Shown in pieces: positions 47,239 to 55,717 of a stretch of 64,000 nt of DNA. Below the pieces are notes generated by a model, which ran no database searches, had not been told where the DNA came from, and worked only from the letters and a program-made list of their open reading frames with translations. Source of the DNA: Helicobacter sp. TUL (lineage in GTDB: Bacteria; Campylobacterota; Campylobacteria; Campylobacterales; Helicobacteraceae); contig NZ_NESU01000003.1 in assembly GCF_002287135.1 (NCBI RefSeq), forward strand, positions 62,001-126,000. Direction: 5' to 3'. Within the stretch, counting starts at the first letter, position 1, and each line of letters begins with the position of its first letter. A program made the position numbers and the translations under genes.

Positions 47239-47517
47239 TTATGGCTGTGAATCTTGCATAGTTTGTGACGTGATGTTTTGTGGGGAAATGGAGGCATTTT
47301 CTATTTCGTGATAGAGAAGTTCTAGCGAAGTGTGAATCTTGGCATATTTTTCAATTGCAATAATGTAGGCTTGGAGTAATTCCACGATAGAGATTTGTTT
47401 GCGTTCTCCATCTTCATAAAACAACGCAAAAAGCTCCTCTTGTGCTTGTTTGGAGAGTTTGCTTGTCGAAAAGGAAAAAAGTTTGCCCTCTATATTGATC
47501 TTTAGTGGATCATTCAT
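47239..47517 (-). CDS. Small helical protein, unknown
   Basis: 92 residues. KINIEGKLFSFSTSKLSKQA (about 5-24) is a short beta/helix start and the rest is helical (ISIVELLQAYIIAIEKYAKI). I do not recognise a family. It overlaps the coiled-coil gene upstream by 8 bases and lies 15 bases before priA, so the three form one transcript divergent from uvrB. Confidence 0.65.
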   Translation of the reverse strand: MNDPLKINIEGKLFSFSTSKLSKQAQEELFALFYEDGERKQISIVELLQAYIIAIEKYAKIHTSLELLYHEIENASISPQNITSQTMQDSQP

Positions 47518-47740
47518 AACGCAAACCTTCCTCTATTTTGCTAAAGAGATCTTCTATGCCCTTTTTCTGTGAGCCAAGAAGATCATACAGGTTAGAAATT
47601 TGCGTATCTTTAGCTTGATTATCAGCTTCAAGTTCGCGGACTTTTGTGCGCAAAGAATCTATTTCAAGTTTTTGAGCATTCATTTTTTGCAACATTTCTT
47701 CGATTTTTTGTGAAAATTTTTCCATAATTTGCGTATCCAT
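47510..47740 (-). CDS. Short coiled-coil protein (ZapB-like in layout)
   Basis: 76 residues from ATG 47740, with AAGGA ten bases before; the longer frame over the uvrB promoter is not coding. Nearly the whole length (about 5-70) is a heptad-patterned coiled coil, MEKFSQKIEEMLQKMN and RTKVRELEADNQAK being clear. This matches ZapB-like division proteins in size and plan, but sequence alone cannot prove it. It is co-transcribed with the 92-residue gene and priA. Confidence 0.6.
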   Translation of the reverse strand: MDTQIMEKFSQKIEEMLQKMNAQKLEIDSLRTKVRELEADNQAKDTQISNLYDLLGSQKKGIEDLFSKIEEGLRYE

Positions 47741-47822
47741 TTTTGTGTCCTTATAAGATTTGGTGGGGTAAAATTTTGATTGCAAAATTATAACATAAAG
47801 CCTTTTAGTCTCAAGGAGAATT

Positions 47823-49805
47823 ATGGCAAGTTTTACGCTAAATTCCTCATACACACCAGCAGGAGATCAGCCCCAAGCTATCGCAAAAATCGTAGATTCT
47901 ATCCAACATGGCGCACAATATTCCACGCTTATAGGTGTTACAGGAAGTGGCAAAACCTTTAGTATGGCAAATATCATTGCGACCTTGCAAATGCCCACAC
48001 TTATTATGACACACAACAAAACCCTTGCAGCACAGCTTTATAGTGAATTTAAGGGTTTTTTTCCAAACAATCATGTAGAGTATTTTATCTCACACTTTGA
48101 TTATTACCAGCCCGAAGCCTATATACCACGCCGTGATTTGTTTATAGAAAAAGATTCTAGTATCAATGAAGATCTTGAGCGTTTGCGATTGAGTGCTACT
48201 ACCTCGCTCCTTGCGTATGATGATATTATTGTTGTTGCGAGTGTATCGGCAAATTATGGTTTGGGTAATCCACAAGAATATCTCACAATGATAGAAAAGT
48301 TTGAAGTTGGAGAACAACGCACACAACGAGAATTTTTACTTAAACTCATTGATATGGGTTATACACGCAATGATACGACTTTTGATCGCGGTAATGTGCG
48401 TGTGTTGGGCGAAGTTATCGATATTTTTCCAGCCTATAATGAGCGAGAGTTTGTGCGTGTAGAGTTTTTTGGTGATGAGATTGATCGCATTAGTGTGTAT
48501 GATAGTTTGGAGCGCACGGAGCTAAAGCGCTTAGATTCATTTGTGTTGTATGCTGCTAATCAATTTATCGTGGGTGCTAATCGCTTAAAACAAGCGATTG
48601 CAGGGATAGAATCCGAGCTAGATTCACGCTTAGCAGAGTTTAGCGCACAAGATAAGCAAGTAGAATATCAACGCCTCAAAGGTCGCACAGAATTTGATTT
48701 AGAGATGATTAGAGAATCTGGTATTTGCAAAGGGATTGAAAATTATGCGCGTCATCTCACAGGTAAAGCCCCCGGTGAGACGCCATATTCACTACTTGAT
48801 TATTTTGCACAAAAAAACAAGCCCTATCTTATCATCGTAGATGAATCGCATGTAAGTTTGCCACAATTTGGTGGTATGTATGCAGGAGATAGGAGTCGCA
48901 AAGAAGTGCTAGTAGAGTATGGATTTAGGTTGCCTAGTGCGCTTGATAACCGCCCATTGCGTTTTGATGAGTTTATCACCAAAGCCCCACATTTTCTGTT
49001 TGTCTCTGCTACTCCTGCCAAGCTAGAATTAGAGCTTAGCAAAAACAATATCGCCGAGCAAATTATCCGCCCTACAGGTTTGCTTGATCCACTCTATGAA
49101 GTAAGAGATTCAGATTCACAAGTCCTAGATTTGCTTGATGAGATTAAGGTGCGTGTAGAAAAAAAAGAGCGTGTGCTTATCACCACACTAACCAAAAAAA
49201 TGGCAGAAGAGCTTAGCACATATTACACTCAGTTGGGTATTAGGGTGCGCTATATGCACAGCGATATAGATTCTATTGAGCGTAATCACCTGATACGCGC
49301 TTTGCGTTTGGGGGAATTTGATGTGCTCATTGGGATTAACCTTTTGCGTGAGGGGCTAGATCTCCCAGAGGTTAGCTTGATTGCTATCCTTGATGCAGAC
49401 AAAGAGGGCTTTTTGCGTAGCGAGACAAGCCTTATACAGACTATGGGTCGTGCAGCGCGCAATGTCAATGGCAAGGTGCTTTTGTATGCCAAAAAAATCA
49501 CAGATTCTATGCGGCGTGCTTTTGAAATCACAGATTATCGCCGTGCCAAGCAAGAGGAATTTAACGCGCTACACAATATTACGCCAAAGTCCGTGCAACG
49601 CAATATCGAAGAAGAGTTAAAGATAGAATCTAGTGGCTTATCACGATTGTATGAAAAGGGTGCCAAGGCTAAGAAGATTCCAAAAAGTGAGAGAGATTCA
49701 CTTATCAAAGAGCTTAGCGCCAAAATGCACCAAGCTGCAAAAATGCTTGAGTTTGAAGAAGCCGCACGATTGCGTGATGAGATCGCAAAAATACGCAGTA
49801 TGTGA
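47823..49805 (+). CDS. uvrB: Excinuclease ABC subunit B
   Basis: 660 residues. Walker [15 protein letters not shown] (about 39-52), beta-hairpin [46 protein letters not shown], and the C-terminal UVR domain [17 protein letters not shown] that binds UvrC. UvrB verifies lesions in nucleotide excision repair. RBS AAGGAG. It is alone on the plus strand. Confidence 0.97.
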   Translation: MASFTLNSSYTPAGDQPQAIAKIVDSIQHGAQYSTLIGVTGSGKTFSMANIIATLQMPTLIMTHNKTLAAQLYSEFKGFFPNNHVEYFISHFDYYQPEAYIPRRDLFIEKDSSINEDLERLRLSATTSLLAYDDIIVVASVSANYGLGNPQEYLTMIEKFEVGEQRTQREFLLKLIDMGYTRNDTTFDRGNVRVLGEVIDIFPAYNEREFVRVEFFGDEIDRISVYDSLERTELKRLDSFVLYAANQFIVGANRLKQAIAGIESELDSRLAEFSAQDKQVEYQRLKGRTEFDLEMIRESGICKGIENYARHLTGKAPGETPYSLLDYFAQKNKPYLIIVDESHVSLPQFGGMYAGDRSRKEVLVEYGFRLPSALDNRPLRFDEFITKAPHFLFVSATPAKLELELSKNNIAEQIIRPTGLLDPLYEVRDSDSQVLDLLDEIKVRVEKKERVLITTLTKKMAEELSTYYTQLGIRVRYMHSDIDSIERNHLIRALRLGEFDVLIGINLLREGLDLPEVSLIAILDADKEGFLRSETSLIQTMGRAARNVNGKVLLYAKKITDSMRRAFEITDYRRAKQEEFNALHNITPKSVQRNIEEELKIESSGLSRLYEKGAKAKKIPKSERDSLIKELSAKMHQAAKMLEFEEAARLRDEIAKIRSM

Positions 49806-49894
49806 TACTTATACCTAAGGGAGCAAAAATCCATATTCATAGACTTTGGATTCTATGTTTTTGGCTAATGCTTTTAGGGCGTAGTTAAGTGTGC

Positions 49895-51055
49895 CTAGCT
49901 TTTGTTTATAGACTTCATCATTAGCTTTTTGTGGGGGGATTTGTCTTGCCTTTGTTGTTGCGTGTTTGCGTTAGGAGATGTATAGAATCTTTGCTTGAGG
50001 GTTGCGATGATGTCTTGGAGTGCAGTAGTTTTGTTGGTGTGGAAAAAAAGCACGTCTTGTCGTATTTTTGGGGTTTTGTTTGTGAGTGCTTCTCGCACGA
50101 GTTTTAGCACTTGTGTAGCACTTTTGGCGTGAGACATAAGGTGGTGTTTTAGGAGATATTTGTCGTGAAAAAGCAATAAAGAGCGCGTAGAGATTGTAGG
50201 TATGCCTAGATAGCAAGATTCTAGATTCATAGTGCCACCACCACCTACAAGCACATCGATAAAGGGATAGAAATCCTCTGGTGCAAATTTCTCATTAGTA
50301 ATCCATACATTAGCATATTTCCCAAACTCTTGTTCTAGCTCCTTGCTTCCATAGCGTGGCATAATGATGATATTTGCGTCAAGATTGTGTGCAAGGAGTT
50401 TTATACTCTCATAAATAATAGGCAATTTTTTGCTCACATAGTGGGCTTTGTATTCCTCCTCTCGCACAAGGATTGTGGGGCGGTTGGTAGGTATGCAAAG
50501 AGTTTGGCGAAAATCCTTGCCTCTAGGGAGATCATCTAGCCACAAAGCCACATCAATAAATGGATATGAAATTATATTATCAGCGCTCATACCAAGGAGC
50601 TTGAAGCATTTTTGGGGTAGCACAAATGGATAGAAAATAAGATCTGAAAGCGGAAGCGTTAATCGCGCAAGTTTGGTAAGCAAATGTGAATCGCAAGTGT
50701 GTCCGGCTATGGGTGTATCAGAAAAATGCACAATTGGTATGCCTACTCCAAAGGCAAAATGCACGGCATCGGCACTTGCACCTGTGATAAGGAGCGTGGG
50801 AAGTTTGGTGCCAAAAAATTCCAAAAATTCCTCTTGTCTATGCAACCTAGCCCTAAATTTCCCTTCTTTTGTTGCACCACCATAGCCACCTATGCAATGA
50901 TGTGCGATCCTAAAAAGTTTCAAAAGTTGCACGCATTCATCATAATCACTACTTGCGCGTGTGGTGATGAGAATCTCATCAAGTGTCCTAAGATATGGGA
51001 GTAATGCGCGAAAAAATAGCACATATTTGGGATCGGTAATATCAAGCCAAATCAT
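49895..51055 (-). CDS. DUF354 family glycosyltransferase-fold protein, C terminus at a C6 tract
   Basis: 386 residues. DUF354 proteins have a GT-B fold related to UDP-GlcNAc 2-epimerase and MurG; PIVHFSDTPIAGH (about 129-141), ILVREEEYKAHYV and VLVGGGGTMNLESCYLGIPT (about 280-299) support it. The C-terminal end SPHKKLMMKSINKS comes after six C on the minus strand (49933-49938); one extra C would open a 39-residue different tail to a stop at 49815. The function is unknown, probably a sugar-related enzyme. It is 23 bases after thyX. Confidence 0.75.
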   Translation of the reverse strand: MIWLDITDPKYVLFFRALLPYLRTLDEILITTRASSDYDECVQLLKLFRIAHHCIGGYGGATKEGKFRARLHRQEEFLEFFGTKLPTLLITGASADAVHFAFGVGIPIVHFSDTPIAGHTCDSHLLTKLARLTLPLSDLIFYPFVLPQKCFKLLGMSADNIISYPFIDVALWLDDLPRGKDFRQTLCIPTNRPTILVREEEYKAHYVSKKLPIIYESIKLLAHNLDANIIIMPRYGSKELEQEFGKYANVWITNEKFAPEDFYPFIDVLVGGGGTMNLESCYLGIPTISTRSLLLFHDKYLLKHHLMSHAKSATQVLKLVREALTNKTPKIRQDVLFFHTNKTTALQDIIATLKQRFYTSPNANTQQQRQDKSPHKKLMMKSINKS

Positions 51056-51078
51056 TGGAGACTCTTAATTTGGCGTCT

Positions 51079-51714
51079 TTAGGCTTTGGTATCTTGCTGG
51101 AGGCAGTGCTCAAAAATGTATTTGTGTGAATCTGGCAGGGCATCAAAGATAGCGCGCGCAAGGTTTTGAATCTCCCAAAGCGCACTTCTGGAGCTACGCA
51201 AGGATAGGAAGTTTTGCAATGATCGTGCATTGATACTCCACGAGAGTTCGGTTTTGTAAGATTCAGGCATACAAAATTTTGCCAAGTCGTTGCTAATGCC
51301 TTGGCTTAATAAGACTCGGAGATTTTCTAGCGCATACACACTTGCTTCATTGACTTTGGGTTCTTGACAAAAGACAAGAAATTGCTGTGCGCGTGTGAGA
51401 TTTATAGAATCTAGTGGCAAAAAACTTTCGCAGTGCTTTAGTTCTTTGAGTGTGTAGCGTGAGGATTTGACGCTAAGACTTGCCATTCTGTGTCGTGCTA
51501 ATTCTTGCAAACACGCGCGTGAAATGCCTTTTATATAAAAGTTATAAAATAAATGCTCAAGCGTGGAGCTGTGTTTGTTTTTATTGCCCACGCGATCAAT
51601 AAGCTCCAAATCCCTTTCTCCACCATTATCGCTTTTATCAAAGCTTTGCCAACAGGTTCTAATAGCATTGGAGCACATTTCTAAAGGTGTGGCGTGCAGT
51701 AGTGTAACTTCCAT
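51079..51714 (-). CDS. thyX: FAD-dependent thymidylate synthase
   Basis: 211 residues. RHRMASLSVKSSRYTL (about 74-89) is the ThyX signature RHRxxSxxxxSxRY, followed by ELSWSINARSLQNFLSLR, the second block with the substrate-binding residues. ThyX makes dTMP with methylene-THF, FAD and NADPH and replaces ThyA in Helicobacter. Length standard. Confidence 0.95.
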   Translation of the reverse strand: MEVTLLHATPLEMCSNAIRTCWQSFDKSDNGGERDLELIDRVGNKNKHSSTLEHLFYNFYIKGISRACLQELARHRMASLSVKSSRYTLKELKHCESFLPLDSINLTRAQQFLVFCQEPKVNEASVYALENLRVLLSQGISNDLAKFCMPESYKTELSWSINARSLQNFLSLRSSRSALWEIQNLARAIFDALPDSHKYIFEHCLQQDTKA

Positions 51715-51838
51715 AGTGATATCCTTATGTAGAATAAGAACAAATGATGTGGAGATTATAACTTAAATTCGATAAAAATACTTAACGATCTTTTGGTAAG
51801 TCATAGATACTCTAGGATTCTCAAATCAATACCAAAAT

Positions 51839-51863
51839 GGGGCTATAGATAGAGATAAGCCCC
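51839..51863 (-). terminator. Hairpin after a decayed gene
   Basis: GGGGCT (51839-51844) and AGCCCC (51858-51863) can pair over a 13-base loop. On the minus strand the stem is followed by ATTTTGG. It lies 30 bases beyond the stop of the remnant frame at 51893, so it was probably its terminator. Confidence 0.5.
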
Positions 51864-51892
51864 ACCATTCCCTACCTTCAAATCTCTTTTGA

Positions 51893-52060
51893 TTACCTGC
51901 CACCAAGACCGATTTCTAACATACCTATGAGGTTTCGTGCAGCTGGTGAAGCGGGGTCATAAACGATATTTTGGTATTTCGCTCTAAGTTTGACATAATA
52001 CAAGAGATTCTCATTAATCTTATACGAGAATCCAAGTGCTGTACACAGACAAAATAAACA
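51893..52060 (-). pseudogene. Remnant of a gene 3' end, probably an outer-membrane protein
   Basis: On the minus strand a 55-codon frame without start runs from after a stop at 52061-52063 to a stop at 51893. It reads LGFSYKINENLLYYVKLRAK (about codons 9-28) and ends IGMLEIGLGGR, with alternating hydrophobic residues of beta strands. This looks like the C-terminal barrel end of an outer-membrane protein or autotransporter whose 5' part is lost. A terminator-like hairpin follows it. The remaining gap 51715-52102 holds nothing else I can support. Confidence 0.4.
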
Positions 52061-52102
52061 TTACATAGCGAGAATCCTCACTATGTAATATGATGGAAAT
52101 AA

Positions 52103-52567
52103 TTATTTGTTTCCACATTCAAATACTTGGGCGTGGATTCTATGAGATTGTAGTGCAGCAGAGATCGTGCCATGTGGTGCACCATCTGTGCAATCAACAG
52201 AACGTGCATTGGTTTCACCTTGAAGCTTTGCCACACACGTTACTTGTTCTTTGGTGATAGACAACATAATACGCTTACCACCAGTTACGACATTTCCAGC
52301 TTCATTTTTTAGGTCATTAAGAGCCCCCTCACGCAATAATTCCCTAGTAACTCCTCGTGTATTCCCCACATTGTCTTTTCCCTCGACTTCTCCTAAAATC
52401 ACACAATTATAAGGCGTGCTTTTAGCTATTGTGATACCTTTGCCCTGTGCTTCAAGTGCTTTTGGTGTGTATTGTGGCAATGGCTGTGGCTCTGGTCCAA
52501 AACAACCGCTTAGAAGTAAAATCATTCCAATGGGCAAGATCCCAAATGACATATAAGAGATTTTCAT
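52103..52567 (-). CDS. DUF4156-like lipoprotein
   Basis: 154 residues. Lipobox LLSGC (Cys22), AAGGAGCG eight bases before the ATG. YNCVILGEVEGKDNVG (about 53-68) and LREGALNDLKNEAGNVVTGG match the C-x-LGEV and EGARNDLRNKA pattern of DUF4156 (YjeI-like) lipoproteins, of unknown role. Cys residues at about 54, 110, 125 and 151 could form disulfides. It is divergent from an XRE regulator with an operator repeat in both promoters. Confidence 0.72.
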   Translation of the reverse strand: MKISYMSFGILPIGMILLLSGCFGPEPQPLPQYTPKALEAQGKGITIAKSTPYNCVILGEVEGKDNVGNTRGVTRELLREGALNDLKNEAGNVVTGGKRIMLSITKEQVTCVAKLQGETNARSVDCTDGAPHGTISAALQSHRIHAQVFECGNK

Positions 52568-52599
52568 GGTTACGCTCCTTGTGCTAATTTTTATACTAT

Positions 52600-52667
52600 A
52601 CTCTATTATAGTAGAGTGAAATTAGATTATAAACAAACTAAACTTAAAGAATCTATAATAGTAGAGT
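52600..52667. promoter_or_regulatory. Twin operator and divergent promoters of the lipoprotein/XRE pair
   Basis: ACTCTA-N6-TAGAGT is a perfect 18-base palindrome at 52600-52617. A second copy, TCTATAATAGTAGAGT (52652-52667), matches 15 of 16 bases of the first, exactly 50 bases away. The first contains the minus-strand TATAAT (52605-52610) of the lipoprotein, the second the plus-strand TATAAT (52654-52659) of the regulator, only 16 bases before its ATG. This is the design of a site where the regulator represses itself and the lipoprotein. Confidence 0.6.
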
Positions 52668-52674
52668 TTAGGGT

Positions 52675-52926
52675 ATGGCAAACGATTTTTATGAATGCGA
52701 CAAGGAGCAAATACAGGATTTTTATCGTTATATTGCAAAAAATGTTGCAAGACTGCGAAAAGAAAAGGGATTATCGCAGCTTGATTTAAGTCTTGCAATA
52801 GGATATAAGTCTGTTTCTTTAGTAGCTGGTGCAGAAGCAGGGTATAAAAATATTCATTTTAATTTAGAGCACCTCTACAAAATCTCAAAGGTCTTGGAAG
52901 TTGAAATGAAAGAATTTTTTATATAA
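52675..52926 (+). CDS. XRE-family helix-turn-helix regulator
   Basis: 83 residues. NVARLRKEKGLSQLDLSLAI followed by GYKSVSLVAGAEAGYKNIHF (about 23-62) is the HTH_3 five-helix domain; the recognition helix is GYKSVSLVAGAEAG. LYKISKVLEVEMKEFF closes it. The transcript has a very short leader if the TATAAT at 52654 is used, so it may be nearly leaderless. It probably binds the twin palindrome upstream. Target besides itself: the lipoprotein gene. Confidence 0.85.
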   Translation: MANDFYECDKEQIQDFYRYIAKNVARLRKEKGLSQLDLSLAIGYKSVSLVAGAEAGYKNIHFNLEHLYKISKVLEVEMKEFFI

Positions 52927-52989
52927 CCTATGTTATCTCTTATTAACGTTTTAAGCATGGGTTGTTGAAGTCATACTATGCATAGAGAA

Positions 52990-54777
52990 TTACTCCACGG
53001 TTACAGATTTTGCGAGGTTTCTAGGCATATCGACATCATTACCTAATTTGGTTGCTATTTCTAATGCAAGGAGTTGGAGCACGATCATCATCGCATAAAA
53101 TTCCTCCATATAATCTTGACATTGAGGAATATACACCATATCATCAGCTTCTTGAATACTCTCACTGCAAATCGCACAAATGGTTGTGTCGCGTGCCCCT
53201 AATTCTTGGACATTGCTTTTGATTTTGTCAAACAAAAGATGTTTTGGCAAGAGTGCAAGACAAAAAAGCTCTGAATCTGCAAGGGCTATAGGTCCGTGTT
53301 TCATTTCACCACTAGGATATCCCTCGGCATGTAAATAGCTAATCTCTTTGAGTTTGAGTGCGCCCTCGAGTGCCAGAGGATAGAAAATATCGCGCCCAAT
53401 AAAGAAAAAGCCATGTCCGTGCAAATATCGTTTTGAAAGTCGCTTAAGGCGATCGTGCAAGGAAGTTTGCACTTTGGTAAGTTTGGTGGCATTAAGCATT
53501 GTGTTTGCATAGTGCTTGAGATCTTTAGTGCTAATGTGTCCGCGCATATGTCCCAACGATACACTCAAAATCCAAAGCACCATAACTTGCGTCGCAAAAG
53601 CCTTGGTGCTTGCCACGCCTTTTTCGATTCCTGCGCGTGTGAGTATAGCGTGATGTGCTTCGCGGACAATTGAGCTATTATCGACATTGCAAATAGCTAG
53701 TGTTTTAAGTCCGCTAGATTTAGCAAGTTTGAGGGCTTCTAGTGTGTCGGCTGTTTCACCGCTTTGAGAGATACAGACAAAAAGCTCATTTTTGTGTAGC
53801 ACAGGATTAGCATAGCGAAACTCACTTGCAAAGACGACATTTGTGCGAATCTTGGCTAGGCGTTCGATGAGGTATTTTGCACTAAGTCCTGCGTGGTAGC
53901 TTGTCCCACACGCACAAATCGTAATTTCCTCAATAGAGGTAAAAAAATCGTTTGGCACTTCATCAAAGCCGATATGCTCATCGCTTACACGCCCCATCAT
54001 TGTTTCTAAGAGGACTTTGTGTTGCTCGTAAATTTCTTTTTCCATAAAAAATCTATATCCATCTTTTTGTGCATAAGATTTATTGATAGTAAGCTCTTTG
54101 ATGTCTGCTAGTTGTGAAAAGCTATCTTTATCCATACGACCGATAGTATCATCAGCTACATAATGCACTTTGTTTGCAAGTCCGATAAGTGGCGCATCAG
54201 AGCTTGCAAAATACACGCCACCCTCGCCTTGTCCGATGATAAGTGGAGAACCTTTTTTAGCATAAAAGATTGCCTCTTCATCAGCCTTTGTAATAAGCAA
54301 GATCGCATAGGCTCCGTGTAGAGAATCTATGGTATGTTTAAAAGCACTCATTGAATCTTTGTGGGTTTTTAGATTTTCTTCAAAAAGATGCACAATGACT
54401 TCGGTATCAGTTTGACTAATGAATTGATGTCCTTTGTCTTGGAGCATTTGTTTAAGTTGCGCGTAATTTTCTATAATCCCATTATGCACGACATTGCTAA
54501 ATTCTGCAAAATGTGGGTGGGCATTTGCTTCTGTGGGTTTGCCATGTGTCGCCCATCGTGTGTGTCCTATACCAACGCCAAAACCTTGGGAATAAAAATC
54601 TTTGCATTTTTCTTCGAGATTGACAATTTTTCCAACTGCTTTGAAATTATGCAATTGTTGGTTGGCTAATACTGCTATTCCTGCACTATCATAGCCCCTA
54701 TATTCGAGTTCTTTTAAGCCATCAAGAAGGATTTGTTTTTTTTCATTGTTACCTATATAACCCACAATTCCACACAT
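52990..54777 (-). CDS. glmS: Glucosamine-fructose-6-phosphate aminotransferase
   Basis: 595 residues from ATG 54777 so that CGIVGYIG with the catalytic Cys comes right after Met; AAAGGG precedes. Glutaminase domain to about 235 (RGYDSAGIAV, HTRWATHGKP, SQTDTEVIVHL), then two SIS domains (CGTSYHAGLSAKYLIERL, SQSGETADTLEALK, HGPIALAD) and the C-terminal MPRNLAKSVTVE. GlmS makes glucosamine-6-P for peptidoglycan and LPS. No glmS ribozyme is visible upstream. Confidence 0.97.
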   Translation of the reverse strand: MCGIVGYIGNNEKKQILLDGLKELEYRGYDSAGIAVLANQQLHNFKAVGKIVNLEEKCKDFYSQGFGVGIGHTRWATHGKPTEANAHPHFAEFSNVVHNGIIENYAQLKQMLQDKGHQFISQTDTEVIVHLFEENLKTHKDSMSAFKHTIDSLHGAYAILLITKADEEAIFYAKKGSPLIIGQGEGGVYFASSDAPLIGLANKVHYVADDTIGRMDKDSFSQLADIKELTINKSYAQKDGYRFFMEKEIYEQHKVLLETMMGRVSDEHIGFDEVPNDFFTSIEEITICACGTSYHAGLSAKYLIERLAKIRTNVVFASEFRYANPVLHKNELFVCISQSGETADTLEALKLAKSSGLKTLAICNVDNSSIVREAHHAILTRAGIEKGVASTKAFATQVMVLWILSVSLGHMRGHISTKDLKHYANTMLNATKLTKVQTSLHDRLKRLSKRYLHGHGFFFIGRDIFYPLALEGALKLKEISYLHAEGYPSGEMKHGPIALADSELFCLALLPKHLLFDKIKSNVQELGARDTTICAICSESIQEADDMVYIPQCQDYMEEFYAMMIVLQLLALEIATKLGNDVDMPRNLAKSVTVE

Positions 54778-54868
54778 ACTTTTCCCTTTGTAACAATTTT
54801 GCACTTGTATTTAATATTTTAAGGTTACAATCATACCTAAGGATTTGTTAGCTTAAGTTTAAGGGTAT

Positions 54869-55717
54869 ATGATGATAAAAAGGTTTGGTATTTTGGCTCT
54901 AAGTGCATTGATGTATGTTTTTGGCAAAGAGCCAGATTCCCAACAACCTACAACACAAGTATTCAATCAACAATTATCCTCGCATCTTGGTTCGTTGTAT
55001 GCACACGAGCCTATTTATATTTTGCCCTATTATCACAGCTTTTCGCCTACATATGATAAAAACATAGCAACCGAGACAAAATTCCAATTTAGCTTTAGAA
55101 TCCCAATGTTTGCCGTGGGTGAGCATAATAAATTTTTCTTTGCTTATACGCAAACTGCATTTTTCCAAAATTATAATAAATTAGATTCTCGACCATTCCG
55201 CGACACAGACTATGCGCCGGAGTTGTATTGGTCTTATGATGGGATTAATGACATTGTGCGTTTTGTGCAGTTTGGCTATAAGCATGTTTCAAATGGCGAG
55301 CGCGCTTTGCGATCACGCACACAAAATCAGCTTTTGCTTAGGGTGCGTTTGCAATATGACACGCCTTGGGGGCTAAAAGTTGGTGGTATCGCGCGCACTT
55401 GGCTTTGGATAGGTTTGGATAATGATGGCTTTTTGCACGATAATCCAGATCTTACGCGCTATCGCGGATATGCTGATATATTTTTGTATTGCAAATACGA
55501 TAATCATTTATTTGAATTCAAGGCATCGCCTATCGTGAGTGATATAGGATTTTGGAAGCCACATTTTGAGGTGGGTTATACCTACAGGCTTACCAAAAAT
55601 CTTGGAATCTATGCACAATATAGTAATGGCTATGGCGATAATATTTATGAGTATAACATTCACTCCAATAGATTAGGGATTGGATTTAGGCTTTGGCAAA
55701 GCGTGTATGATAACTAG
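54869..55717 (+). CDS. pldA: Outer-membrane phospholipase A
   Basis: 282 residues (ATG 54869 or 54872) with signal peptide (about 1-19). The motif FGYKHVSNGERALRSRTQN (about 136-154) holds the catalytic His-Ser pair of OMPLA (HxSNG) and the following Asn; beta strands alternate throughout and the last reads RLGIGFRLW. PldA hydrolyses phospholipids and affects membrane integrity and colonisation in H. pylori. It ends 4 bases inside the convergent platform-protein gene. Confidence 0.92.
   Translation: MMIKRFGILALSALMYVFGKEPDSQQPTTQVFNQQLSSHLGSLYAHEPIYILPYYHSFSPTYDKNIATETKFQFSFRIPMFAVGEHNKFFFAYTQTAFFQNYNKLDSRPFRDTDYAPELYWSYDGINDIVRFVQFGYKHVSNGERALRSRTQNQLLLRVRLQYDTPWGLKVGGIARTWLWIGLDNDGFLHDNPDLTRYRGYADIFLYCKYDNHLFEFKASPIVSDIGFWKPHFEVGYTYRLTKNLGIYAQYSNGYGDNIYEYNIHSNRLGIGFRLWQSVYDN

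Noticed and set aside
54778-54868. Possible glmS ribozyme or riboswitch upstream of glmS
   Set aside because: The 91-base spacer is AT-rich with no conserved core; glmS ribozymes are mainly a Gram-positive feature.
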